Below are positions 35,271 to 43,503 of a stretch of DNA of 64,000 nucleotides, piece by piece. How positions within the stretch are numbered: the first letter of the stretch is position 1; each line of letters opens with the position of its first letter. The stretch is from Cellulosilyticum sp. I15G10I2. GTDB taxonomy: Bacteria; Bacillota; Clostridia; Lachnospirales; Cellulosilyticaceae. The notes below the pieces were generated by a model. It was given only the letters and a program-made list of their open reading frames with translations, was not told the origin of the DNA and did not search any database. A program made the translations under genes and the position numbers. The stretch lies in assembly GCF_900095725.1 (NCBI RefSeq), contig NZ_FMMP01000006.1, positions 434,001 to 498,000 of the forward strand, read 5' to 3'.

Positions 35271-36020
35271 ATGGATAAGAAGGATATAAATGTTATTTGG
35301 CAACAATACAATAATACCAGAGACTCCGGACTAAAGCAGATACTTATTGAGAAGTATGTTTATTTAGTAAAATTGGTTGCAGGAAGGCTTGGAATTTATC
35401 TTAATCAATATGTGGACCTAGATGACCTTATAGGGTATGGAGCTTTAGGTCTTATTGATGCGATTGATAAGTTTGATCTAGCTAAAAATGTTAAGTTTGA
35501 AACCTATGCATCATTAAGAATCCGCGGATCCATCCTAGATGCTATCAGAAAATTAGACTGGGTACCAAGAACACTAAGAAAGAAGCAAAAAGAGCTGGAT
35601 AAAGCTTATACAGATCTTGAATTCAAATTAGGCAGACAACCAGAAGAAACAGAAGTTGCCCACTATTTAGGGATAGATGTAACGGAATATAATATTTTGC
35701 TCAAAGAAGTAAATATTGCAACATTGGTTTCAATTGATGAGCAGACCTACAATTTTGAAACGATTAAAGATCCTAAAGCTGAAACACCAGATTCTAGGTT
35801 TGAAGAAAAGGAAATGAAAAATACCCTTACAACGCTTATTGAATCTTTGCCAGAGCGAGAAAAGCAAGTTATTTTCTTATACTATTTTGAAGAATTTACG
35901 TTAAAGGAAATTAGTAGTGTGTTGAATGTATCTGAATCGAGAATTTCTCAACTGCATACTAAAGCTGTTTCAAGAATGCGTGCAAAACTGCAAAAATATA
36001 ATATGGTGTTTCCATTATAA
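35271..36020 (+). CDS. sigD: RNA polymerase sigma factor SigD/FliA for motility
   Basis: This 249-residue sigma-28 family factor directs late flagellar and chemotaxis genes. Region 2 (YVDLDDLIGYGALGLIDAIDKFD, then FETYASLRIRGSILDAIRKLDWVPR) and region 4 (ALPER-like SLPEREKQVIFLYYFEEFTLKEI) are clear. GGAGG at 35259-35263 supports ATG 35271 over an upstream in-frame start overlapping cheD. It is followed by an unusual gap with interleaved inverted repeats. Confidence 0.95.
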   Translation: MDKKDINVIWQQYNNTRDSGLKQILIEKYVYLVKLVAGRLGIYLNQYVDLDDLIGYGALGLIDAIDKFDLAKNVKFETYASLRIRGSILDAIRKLDWVPRTLRKKQKELDKAYTDLEFKLGRQPEETEVAHYLGIDVTEYNILLKEVNIATLVSIDEQTYNFETIKDPKAETPDSRFEEKEMKNTLTTLIESLPEREKQVIFLYYFEEFTLKEISSVLNVSESRISQLHTKAVSRMRAKLQKYNMVFPL

Positions 36021-36024
36021 TATA

Positions 36025-36092
36025 GATTTTACATCTTTAAATTATAGTTGTTAACGATAATATGTGATGTAAAATCATTCAGAGTAACAACT
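36025..36092 (+). other. Interleaved inverted repeats (pseudoknot-like) after sigD
   Basis: Stem A pairs GATTTTACATC (36025-36035) with GATGTAAAATC (36066-36076), 11 bp exact. Stem B pairs AGTTGTTA (36046-36053, inside the loop of A) with TAACAACT (36085-36092, beyond A), 8 bp exact. The order A-B-A'-B' allows a pseudoknot or two alternative folds. No T run follows. It lies 5 nt after sigD and 68 nt before the next gene. Function unknown. Confidence 0.5.
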
Positions 36093-36159
36093 TTATAGTA
36101 ATGAATAACTCAAGTTTATATGTTGTTTCTCTATATTACTTTTAAAAAGGAGTATGAAA

Positions 36160-36465
36160 ATGCTACGACCTATTGATACTCAAACAATTTATCAGCAGAC
36201 TCAAGAGTTATCCAATCGTCAGCAGGTACACAACCAAGGGGAACATAGACAGCAGGGACAATTTGCACATATTATGCAAAAAGAGACAGAGCTTAAAAAA
36301 GAAAGTGTTAATGAACTCGAAAAGAACCAGAAAATAGACAATAACTTAAATAAAGAAAAAAAAGAAGAGCAAGGTAATGCCAAAAAAAACAAGAAAAAAG
36401 AGTCTTCTAAAAATAATCAAGGTAAAAAATGGCATAAAGAAACCCAAATAGATATTAGGATATAG
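36160..36465 (+). CDS. Small Lys/Gln/Asn-rich hydrophilic protein, unknown function
   Basis: This protein of about 101 residues begins MLRPIDTQTIYQQTQEL and is otherwise very polar, with Lys/Glu/Asn-rich tracts between residues 40 and 90. It has no membrane segment, signal peptide or catalytic motif. Similar small proteins with an RPI/RPV-type start are found at the end of flagellar operons in related Clostridia (recalled, not checked). AAGGAG at 36147-36152 fits ATG 36160 rather than ATG 36154. A role in motility is suggested only by position. Confidence 0.65.
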   Translation: MLRPIDTQTIYQQTQELSNRQQVHNQGEHRQQGQFAHIMQKETELKKESVNELEKNQKIDNNLNKEKKEEQGNAKKNKKKESSKNNQGKKWHKETQIDIRI

Positions 36466-36477
36466 AAGGAGCGTAAA

Positions 36478-36990
36478 ATGAGCATTGCAGCACAAAATAT
36501 ACCCTTTTTATGTTTAATTTGGATAGGAATAGGGTTTGTTTTCATTATATTAGGCGTATTGATGGGTTCTTCTGAAAAAGATGATATAAATCAATATGTA
36601 CAATTTTCTCATGATCAAATAAATAAAGATAATAATAAAGAAGTTGAGGAACTATTTTCTTATTTTTTAGAAGAAGAAGAAAAAAAGAATCAAGATCTTC
36701 GAGAGATGTTATTAAAAGTTATTGATAAAAAAGACATTAACAACACTAAAACAAATCATTACCCTATACCTGAAAGACACTGGTCAGAAAGCATAAATAC
36801 TGATAGTTTGACTTATAATGCAAATAGCGGTAAGGACTCTGCTAAACATCAAATGCCCGAGCCTGCAAATAAATTTAATGAAATTGTAAAACTCTATAAC
36901 GAAGGTATTGGTGCCGAGGAGATCGCAAAGAAATTAAAAAAAGGGGTAGGGGAAGTGAATCTTATGATTTCACTATACACTATGAGGTAA
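36478..36990 (+). CDS. SwrB-like / DUF6115-like membrane protein
   Basis: This 170-residue protein has one N-terminal membrane segment (about 9-28), an acidic and Asn-rich coiled region, and a C-terminal helix-turn-helix-like end (KLYNEGIGAEEIAKKLKKGVGEVNLMISL). The layout and the position after sigD match SwrB of B. subtilis, which promotes assembly of the FliP-dependent export apparatus. Direct similarity outside the C-terminal motif cannot be judged by eye, so the function is tentative. Confidence 0.6.
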   Translation: MSIAAQNIPFLCLIWIGIGFVFIILGVLMGSSEKDDINQYVQFSHDQINKDNNKEVEELFSYFLEEEEKKNQDLREMLLKVIDKKDINNTKTNHYPIPERHWSESINTDSLTYNANSGKDSAKHQMPEPANKFNEIVKLYNEGIGAEEIAKKLKKGVGEVNLMISLYTMR

Positions 36991-36992
36991 AT

Positions 36993-37520
36993 ATGATAAG
37001 AGATAAAAATAAAAAATTAGTATTTGGACTAATTGGTTTTGGATGCGGCATAATATTATCTGGTATTGTAATGATTGTTGTTGTACTTAATACAAATATT
37101 TATGAGCAAGAAATAAGTATACAATATTCTGAGAAAGAGCAACAAGAAATTAAAGAGCAGTTAAAAGCTATTCAGACGCAGCTTGCTCAGTCAACTTCTT
37201 TAAATGAATCTGAGCTAACAGAGCAGCAACTTATTCAAATAGATCAAATAAATGAGAAAATCCTACAGGATGAAGCTGCTGCAAAAGAATTGCCTCAAGA
37301 TACAAATGCAGGGACTATTGTTACTGTGCATATTCCTAAAAATGCAACATCAGAGAAGATATGCAAAATATTGGAGGATGCACAAGTTATCTCAGATGCT
37401 AAAGACTTTGAAAATTATGTAAAAGCACAGAAGAAGACGAAGTATCTAAAGGATGGCAAGATAACACTACCAGCTTATGGAACTTACGAAGAGATTTTAG
37501 AACTTATAGCTATTAAATAA
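36993..37520 (+). CDS. Membrane protein with MltG-like LysM-type domain, no catalytic domain
   Basis: This 175-residue protein has an N-terminal membrane segment (about 9-33), a Glu/Gln-rich coiled stalk (about 45-95) and a C-terminal domain of about 65 residues (VTVHIPKNATSEKICKILEDAQVI to the end). That domain resembles the LysM-like N-terminal subdomain of the endolytic transglycosylase MltG/YceG. The MltG catalytic domain is absent. It may bind peptidoglycan or a flagellar partner outside the membrane. It is the last gene before the rpsB promoter. Confidence 0.6.
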   Translation: MIRDKNKKLVFGLIGFGCGIILSGIVMIVVVLNTNIYEQEISIQYSEKEQQEIKEQLKAIQTQLAQSTSLNESELTEQQLIQIDQINEKILQDEAAAKELPQDTNAGTIVTVHIPKNATSEKICKILEDAQVISDAKDFENYVKAQKKTKYLKDGKITLPAYGTYEEILELIAIK

Positions 37521-37541
37521 GTAATATATTTATAAAAACAA

Positions 37542-37570
37542 TTGTATTTATAAAAAAAACATGTTATACT
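37542..37570 (+). promoter_or_regulatory. Sigma-A promoter for rpsB-tsf
   Basis: TTGTAT at 37542-37547 and TATACT at 37565-37570 are exactly 17 bp apart. It leaves a leader of about 95 nt before rpsB. A further TATAAT at 37605-37610 lacks a clear -35 element. Confidence 0.75.
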
Positions 37571-37672
37571 GTAGAGCGAAAATAAAACACACGCATGTAG
37601 ATGTTATAATAGGGTGCTTGAATAGTCTATTATGATTTAATATATGCGGAGGACTAACCAGGAGGTAATAAA

Positions 37673-38413
37673 ATGAGTGTAATATCAATGAAACAACTTT
37701 TAGAAGCAGGGGTTCATTTTGGACATCAAACAAGAAGATGGAATCCTAAAATGAAAGAGTATATTTTTACAGAAAGAAACGGAATCTATATTATCGATTT
37801 ACAAAAAACCACAAAAAAAGTAGATGAGGCTTATGCGGTTATTCGCCAAGCGGCAGAAGATGGTGGGAAAGTATTATTTGTTGGAACTAAAAAACAAGCT
37901 CAAGAATCTATCAAGACTGAAGCAGAAAGAAGCGGTATGTACTATGTAAACCAAAGATGGTTGGGTGGTATGCTTACAAACTTTTCAACAATTAAAAGTC
38001 GTATAGGTAGACTTAAACAATTAGAAGAGATGGAAACAAACGGAACATTTGAAGTGCTTCCAAAAAAAGAAGTTATCGAACTTCGCAAAGAGATGGACAA
38101 ACTAGAAAAGAACTTAGGTGGTATTAAAGAAATGAAAGACCTTCCAAGTTTAATGTTTGTTGTTGATCCACGTAAAGAAAGAATTGCAATTCAAGAAGCA
38201 CATATATTAGGTATTCCTGTTGTGTCTATTGTAGATACTAACTGTGATCCAGAAGAAGTAGATTATGTAATACCAGGTAATGATGATGCTATTCGTGCGG
38301 TTAAATTAATCGTATCAAAAATGGCAGATGCAATTATAGAAGCTAACCAAGGGGAAATTTTTGAAACTACTACAGAAGAAAAAAGCGACAAAGCTCAAGC
38401 AATCGCTGAATAA
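37673..38413 (+). CDS. rpsB: 30S ribosomal protein S2
   Basis: S2 joins the small subunit late in assembly and bridges head and body. The 246-residue protein begins with the family sequence [25 protein letters not shown] and contains the second S2 signature around [36 protein letters not shown] precedes the start. It is co-transcribed with tsf. Confidence 0.98.
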   Translation: MSVISMKQLLEAGVHFGHQTRRWNPKMKEYIFTERNGIYIIDLQKTTKKVDEAYAVIRQAAEDGGKVLFVGTKKQAQESIKTEAERSGMYYVNQRWLGGMLTNFSTIKSRIGRLKQLEEMETNGTFEVLPKKEVIELRKEMDKLEKNLGGIKEMKDLPSLMFVVDPRKERIAIQEAHILGIPVVSIVDTNCDPEEVDYVIPGNDDAIRAVKLIVSKMADAIIEANQGEIFETTTEEKSDKAQAIAE

Positions 38414-38430
38414 TAATTGGAGGTACTAAG

Positions 38431-39339
38431 ATGGCAATTACAGCTGCTATGGTAAAAGAGTTACGTGAAAGAACTGGCGCAGGCATGATGGACTGCAAAA
38501 ATGTTTTAAATGAAACAAATGGTGATATGGAAAAAGCTATTGAAGTGTTACGTGAAAAAGGCTTAGCAAAAGCAGCTAAGAAAGCTGGACGCGTAGCTGC
38601 AGAAGGACTTGTAAAAGAAGCTGTTTCTGTAGATGGTAAAACTGCAGCATTAGTTGAAATTAATTCAGAGACCGATTTTGTAGCTAAAAATGAGCAGTTT
38701 ATTACATTTGTAAATGAAGTAGCACAATTAGTTCTTAGTAACGATGTCCAAGATGTTGAGGCATTAAAAGCACTTTCTTGGCCAGGGGATGCTTCAAAAA
38801 CAGTAGGAGACGTATTAACTGAAAAGATAGCGACTATAGGAGAAAATTTATCTATTCGTCGTTTAGCAAAAATGACTACAGAAGGAACACTTGTAGCTTA
38901 TACTCACGGAGGCGGTAAGATTGTTACAATAGTAGATGTAGCAGCAGAAGGAGATAAAGCAAAAGAAGTAGGCAGAAATGTGGCTATGCAAGTAGCTGCT
39001 GTTAATCCAGAGTATATTTCAATGGCGCAAGTTTCAGACGAAACAAAAGACAAAGAAAAAGAAATTTTAATGACTCAAGCTCTTAATGAAAATCCAGGTA
39101 AACCAGAAAATATTATTGAAAAAATGGTTATTGGAAGACTTAATAAACAACTCAAGGAAATCTGTCTTTTAGAACAAGAGTATGTTAAAGATCCTGATCT
39201 AACAGTAGCTAAATATGTTGCAGCTGAACTTGGCAGTGCAGATGCTATTAAATCTTTTGTACGTTTTGAAACTGGTGAAGGTATTGAGAAAAAAGAAGAA
39301 AACTTTGCTGAAGAAGTTGCAAAACAAATTCAAGGATAA
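38431..39339 (+). CDS. tsf: Translation elongation factor Ts
   Basis: EF-Ts exchanges GDP for GTP on EF-Tu. The 302-residue protein starts with ITAAMVKELRERTGAGMMDCKNVL, the UBA-like and signature region, and includes EINSETDFVAKNEQF, the TDFV contact to EF-Tu. It is directly downstream of rpsB and ends at a strong terminator. Confidence 0.98.
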   Translation: MAITAAMVKELRERTGAGMMDCKNVLNETNGDMEKAIEVLREKGLAKAAKKAGRVAAEGLVKEAVSVDGKTAALVEINSETDFVAKNEQFITFVNEVAQLVLSNDVQDVEALKALSWPGDASKTVGDVLTEKIATIGENLSIRRLAKMTTEGTLVAYTHGGGKIVTIVDVAAEGDKAKEVGRNVAMQVAAVNPEYISMAQVSDETKDKEKEILMTQALNENPGKPENIIEKMVIGRLNKQLKEICLLEQEYVKDPDLTVAKYVAAELGSADAIKSFVRFETGEGIEKKEENFAEEVAKQIQG

Positions 39340-39347
39340 TATACGGA

Positions 39348-39372
39348 GGGACACCGAGGTGTCCCTTTTTTT
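39348..39372 (+). terminator. Strong terminator after tsf
   Basis: A perfect GC-rich 8-bp stem (GGGACACC with GGTGTCCC, 2-nt loop) is followed by seven T. It separates rpsB-tsf from pyrH-frr. Confidence 0.95.
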
Positions 39373-39450
39373 ATGAATATAAAGTTTAAAATATATCTAG
39401 AAATTAGCATACTTTTATGATAGAGTAATGTTAGCAGGAAGGAGAAGACA

Positions 39451-40161
39451 ATGAAAGGTTATAATAAAGTATTAGTTAAATTAAGTGGAGAAGCGTTAGC
39501 CGGTGAGATGCAAAGAGGGTTTGATCATACAATTATTACAAGTGTCGTTGTACAGCTTAAAGAACTTATTGAAAAAGGCTTACAAGTAGCAGTTGTAATA
39601 GGAGGAGGTAACTTTTGGAGAGGCAGAACATCTGGGGATATGGATCGTGTAAAAGCTGACCAAATAGGAATGCTTGCCACAGTTATGAATGCTTTATACG
39701 TGGCAGATGTTTGCAGATCACAGGGGATAGGTGCCGTTGTACAAACCCCTTTTGCTGTAGGGAATATGACAGAAATATTTTCAAAGGATACAGCACTTGA
39801 CCATATGAAAAAAGGACATGTTGTATTTTTTGCTGGTGGGACAGGGCATCCATTTTTTTCTACTGATACAGGAGCTGCTTTAAGAGGCTGTGAAATAGAG
39901 GCAGATGTCTTATTATTTGCTAAGAATATTGATGGCGTATATACAAGTGATCCTAAGCTCAATCATGAGGCAAAAAGATATAAACAACTATCTTGTCAAG
40001 AGCTACTGCGTCAAAACCTTAAAGCTATTGATGCCACTGCAGCTGCACTATGTATAGAGCAAAAATTACCTATTATTGTTTTCGATTTAGGAGCCACAAA
40101 TGGCATAGTAAGAGTAGCCATGGGCGAAGAAATTGGCACAACAATTTATATAGAAGATTAA
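39451..40161 (+). CDS. pyrH: UMP kinase
   Basis: PyrH phosphorylates UMP to UDP in pyrimidine nucleotide synthesis. The 236-residue protein is of the amino acid kinase fold, with KLSGEALAGE, VIGGGNFWRG and DATAAALCIEQKLPIIVFDL. It lies 16 bp before frr, its usual partner. No strong promoter was found in the 78-bp gap after the tsf terminator, though TATGAT near 39415 is a weak -10 candidate. Confidence 0.97.
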   Translation: MKGYNKVLVKLSGEALAGEMQRGFDHTIITSVVVQLKELIEKGLQVAVVIGGGNFWRGRTSGDMDRVKADQIGMLATVMNALYVADVCRSQGIGAVVQTPFAVGNMTEIFSKDTALDHMKKGHVVFFAGGTGHPFFSTDTGAALRGCEIEADVLLFAKNIDGVYTSDPKLNHEAKRYKQLSCQELLRQNLKAIDATAAALCIEQKLPIIVFDLGATNGIVRVAMGEEIGTTIYIED

Positions 40162-40177
40162 TTAAGGAGGATATAGG

Positions 40178-40732
40178 ATGAAACAGACATTAAATAAGTA
40201 TGAAGATAAAATGAAAAAGACGATACAATCATTTGCTGATGAATTAAGTACAATACGTGCAGGCAGAGCTAATCCCCATGTTTTAGATAGAATGACTGTA
40301 GATTATTATGGTGTAGCTACGCCTATACAACAAGTAGGAAATATCAGCATTCCAGAGGCACGTGTATTACAGATACAGCCATGGGATACATCTCTTCTTA
40401 AAGCTATTGAAAAAGCTATTAATGAATCCGATATAGGTATTAATCCTTCAAATGATGGGAAAATGATAAGACTTATTTTCCCAGAACTTACAGAAGAGCG
40501 CAGAAAAGACCTTACTAAAGATGTTAAGAAAAAAGGTGAAAATGCAAAAGTTGCAATTAGAAACATCAGACGTGAAGCACTTGAAACTTTAAAGAAGATG
40601 GAAAAAGCTAATGAGATCACAGAGGATGAACAAGAAGTAGCAGAAAAAGAAGTTCAGAAGTTAACGGATAGATCTATAGATGAAATAGACAAACATATTG
40701 AAAATAAAAACAAAGAAATTTTATCTGTATGA
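40178..40732 (+). CDS. frr: Ribosome recycling factor
   Basis: RRF splits post-termination ribosomes together with EF-G. The 184-residue protein has the conserved ELSTIRAGRANPHVLDRMTVDYYG near residue 22 and LPELTEERR-type sequence FPELTEERRKDLTKDVKK near 103. A terminator follows at once. Confidence 0.98.
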   Translation: MKQTLNKYEDKMKKTIQSFADELSTIRAGRANPHVLDRMTVDYYGVATPIQQVGNISIPEARVLQIQPWDTSLLKAIEKAINESDIGINPSNDGKMIRLIFPELTEERRKDLTKDVKKKGENAKVAIRNIRREALETLKKMEKANEITEDEQEVAEKEVQKLTDRSIDEIDKHIENKNKEILSV

Positions 40733-40736
40733 TGTT

Positions 40737-40765
40737 AAAACTCCTCCATTAGGAGGAGTTTTTTT
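40737..40765 (+). terminator. Terminator between frr and uppS
   Basis: A perfect 9-bp stem (AACTCCTCC with GGAGGAGTT, 4-nt loop) is followed by a T run. The stem contains CCTCC and GGAGG, and the real uppS ribosome site AGGAGG follows at 40771-40776, so the CCTCC arm could also pair with that site. Confidence 0.93.
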
Positions 40766-40785
40766 AATATAGGAGGAAGTTAGTT

Positions 40786-41502
40786 ATGGATGAGACGAAA
40801 GTACCTACACATGTTGCTATCATTATGGATGGAAATGGAAGATGGGCCAAGGAACATAATCTGCCGCGGAATGAAGGTCACCGAAGAGGTACAAAAACAT
40901 TAGAAAACATTATAAAACATGCGGCGCATATAGGTATAGAGTACTTAACGGTTTACGCATTTTCTACTGAAAATTGGAATAGGCCCCAAAGTGAAGTGGA
41001 AGGACTCATAAAACTGCTTAGAAGATATTTAGATCAGCATATTAAAAAAGCACCTAGTGAAGACATTCGATTTAATGCAATAGGAGATATTTTTTCATCC
41101 AATATACCACAAGATTTAAGAGATAAAATAATACACTTACAAGAGATTACAAAAGATAAAAAAGGGCTATGCTTTAATATGGCATTTAATTATGGCGGAC
41201 GTAATGAGATTATTAGGGCTTGTAAAAGTATCATAAATGATATATTGTTAAAACACATAGATGATGAGATGGTTAATGAGGAGGTGTTTGCAAAGTATTT
41301 AGATACAGGGCATCAACCAGACCCAGATCTTATGATTCGTACAAGTGGTGAAATAAGAACGAGTAACTTTTTGCCTTGGCAATTAACCTATAGTGAGTTT
41401 TATTTTACATCCTGTTTATGGCCAGAATTTACGGTACAGGAGTTTGACATGGCGATTGATGAGTATAGGAGAAGAAAAAGAAGATTTGGTAACAGTGAAT
41501 AG
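40786..41502 (+). CDS. uppS: Undecaprenyl diphosphate synthase
   Basis: UppS extends farnesyl diphosphate with eight isoprene units to the C55 carrier used in cell-wall synthesis. The 238-residue protein has the catalytic IIMDGNGRWAK (D15), a YAFSTENWNRP motif near 65, and a C-terminal RTSGEIRTSNFLPWQLTYSEFYF signature. It leads a run of lipid and isoprenoid genes. Confidence 0.97.
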   Translation: MDETKVPTHVAIIMDGNGRWAKEHNLPRNEGHRRGTKTLENIIKHAAHIGIEYLTVYAFSTENWNRPQSEVEGLIKLLRRYLDQHIKKAPSEDIRFNAIGDIFSSNIPQDLRDKIIHLQEITKDKKGLCFNMAFNYGGRNEIIRACKSIINDILLKHIDDEMVNEEVFAKYLDTGHQPDPDLMIRTSGEIRTSNFLPWQLTYSEFYFTSCLWPEFTVQEFDMAIDEYRRRKRRFGNSE

Positions 41503-41515
41503 GAGGGATTAAAAC

Positions 41516-42325
41516 GTGTTAACTAGAATAATAACAGGAGTTATAGGGGTTCCGCTTATGATTTTAATTGTAACTTTAGGAAGCCCTACGCTTGATTATG
41601 CTGTGATAATAGTGAGTTGTTTAGGGCTATATGAGTTATTTCATACAATGAAAAATATTTATAAGCCTATGAAATATATAGGATATGGATCATTGTTGTT
41701 CTATTTTGCATTTTTTAAAACTATTCATGCTGATTATAGCATCTATTTGGCGCTATTAATAGTAGTTGCTCTTATTTATATGGTCATCAAACATCCTAAA
41801 TATTCAATAACAGATGTAGCTCTTACAATATTTTCATCACTTTATGTCGGGTTGCTATTTGGGTTTATTATTTTGACAAGAAACACCCAATATGGTGCAT
41901 TTTGGGTATGGCTTATTGTAATTAGCTCTTGGGGATCAGATACCTTTGCATATTTTAGTGGGATCCTTTTAGGTAAACATAAATTAGCACCCAATCTAAG
42001 TCCTAAGAAAACTATAGAAGGAAGTATAGGTGGGTTTATTGGAGCGGGACTATTAGGGTATATTTATACGATGATTTATACCTACTATACTTACGAAGTA
42101 CTAAGAGAACACATTTTTACCGTGGTCACAACGGTGATGATAGCTTCCGTTATTTCACAATTTGGAGATCTTGCGGCATCGGCTATCAAGAGATTTTTTA
42201 ATCAGAAAGATTTTGGATATATATTGCCTGGACATGGGGGAATACTAGATAGATTTGATAGTTTGTTATTAGTTGCCCCAGTTATTTATGCAGCAGTAAC
42301 ATTGGCAGAAAACATCATAAGATAG
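41516..42325 (+). CDS. cdsA: Phosphatidate cytidylyltransferase
   Basis: CdsA makes CDP-diacylglycerol, the precursor of acidic and amine phospholipids. The 269-residue protein has about seven membrane segments. It contains LSPKKTIEGSIGGF and the C-terminal CDS signature, a Ser/Lys/Arg stretch ending KDFGYILPGHGGILDRFDSL. It starts with GTG at 41516 after AGGAGG. Confidence 0.96.
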   Translation: MLTRIITGVIGVPLMILIVTLGSPTLDYAVIIVSCLGLYELFHTMKNIYKPMKYIGYGSLLFYFAFFKTIHADYSIYLALLIVVALIYMVIKHPKYSITDVALTIFSSLYVGLLFGFIILTRNTQYGAFWVWLIVISSWGSDTFAYFSGILLGKHKLAPNLSPKKTIEGSIGGFIGAGLLGYIYTMIYTYYTYEVLREHIFTVVTTVMIASVISQFGDLAASAIKRFFNQKDFGYILPGHGGILDRFDSLLLVAPVIYAAVTLAENIIR

Positions 42326-42336
42326 GAGTTAATAGT

Positions 42337-43503
42337 GTGCAAAATAAGAATATAGTTATCTTAGGTTCTACTGGATCCATTGGAACACAAACATTAGATG
42401 TAGTTAGAAAAAGTGAAAAACTAAATGTCGTAGGGCTAAGCGCACATAGCAATATAGACTTATTAGAAACTCAAATTATAGAATTTAATCCACAAGTAGT
42501 ATGTGTGATACAAAAAGACAAAGCTTACGAACTGCAGAATAGACTTAAAGCAATAAAATGCAAAACAGAAGTTGTAAGCGGCGAAGAAGGGCTGCTTATA
42601 ACGGCTACTTTAGCACAAGCCGAGCTTATTATTACAGCCGTAGTTGGCATGGTTGGACTTTTACCTACTATTGCAGCAATAAAACAAGGTAAAAATATTG
42701 CATTAGCCAACAAAGAAACTCTTGTTACAGCAGGAGAAATTGTGATGCAGTTAGCTGAAGAAAACAATATTTCTATTATTCCTGTAGACAGTGAGCATTC
42801 AGCAATCTTTCAATGTCTGCAAGGCAATGCACCGAGTGCTGTTTCAAAAATTATTTTAACAGCTTCAGGAGGACCCTTTAGAGAGTACTCCAGTGAACAG
42901 CTTCAGCAAGTTACAGTAGAACAAGCACTAAAACATCCTAATTGGGTAATGGGAAATAAGATTACGATTGATTCAGCAACTCTTATGAATAAGGGGTTAG
43001 AAGTTATTGAAGCAAAACATTTGTTTAATATAATGCCTAGTCAAATAGAAGTTATTGTTCATAAAGAGAGTATTATTCACTCAATGGTTGAATATCAAGA
43101 TGGATCGACAATAGCTCAGCTAAGCTATCCGGATATGAGGCACCCTATTTCTTATGCAATCTATTATCCGAGTAGAGTAGATACTCCTTACATTAAAAAG
43201 CTTAATTTGTCTCGTATTCAAACGTTGTCTTTTGAAGAACCACGTATGGATTTATTTCCTTGCCTACAGCTTGCTTATGAGGCGTTAAAAACAGGAGGAA
43301 CTATGCCAGCCGTTCTTAATGCTGCCAATGAAGTAGTTGTTGAAAGTTTTCTAAATAGACAAGTTACTTTTATGGAGATTCCTAGAATTATACATAAGGT
43401 TATGCAAAAACACATATGTATAAATAGGCCAACTCTTAATGACCTTTTGGAGTGCGATAGATGGGCTAGAGAATATAGTAGAAAGAAGGTAGAAAAATGT
43501 TAA
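42337..43503 (+). CDS. dxr: 1-deoxy-D-xylulose 5-phosphate reductoisomerase
   Basis: Dxr makes MEP, the committed step of the non-mevalonate isoprenoid pathway. The 388-residue protein has an N-terminal NADPH motif (GSTGSIGTQTLDV), ANKETLVTAGE, the metal-site region DSEHSAIFQC near 149, and MNKGLEVIEAKHLF. It starts with GTG at 42337. Together with ispG downstream it shows that the organism uses the MEP route. Confidence 0.97.
   Translation: MQNKNIVILGSTGSIGTQTLDVVRKSEKLNVVGLSAHSNIDLLETQIIEFNPQVVCVIQKDKAYELQNRLKAIKCKTEVVSGEEGLLITATLAQAELIITAVVGMVGLLPTIAAIKQGKNIALANKETLVTAGEIVMQLAEENNISIIPVDSEHSAIFQCLQGNAPSAVSKIILTASGGPFREYSSEQLQQVTVEQALKHPNWVMGNKITIDSATLMNKGLEVIEAKHLFNIMPSQIEVIVHKESIIHSMVEYQDGSTIAQLSYPDMRHPISYAIYYPSRVDTPYIKKLNLSRIQTLSFEEPRMDLFPCLQLAYEALKTGGTMPAVLNAANEVVVESFLNRQVTFMEIPRIIHKVMQKHICINRPTLNDLLECDRWAREYSRKKVEKC

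Noticed and set aside
37571-37672. Ribosomal-protein leader structure before rpsB
   Set aside because: A leader of about 95 nt is present but no convincing stem system was seen by eye, so it is not listed as a regulatory RNA.
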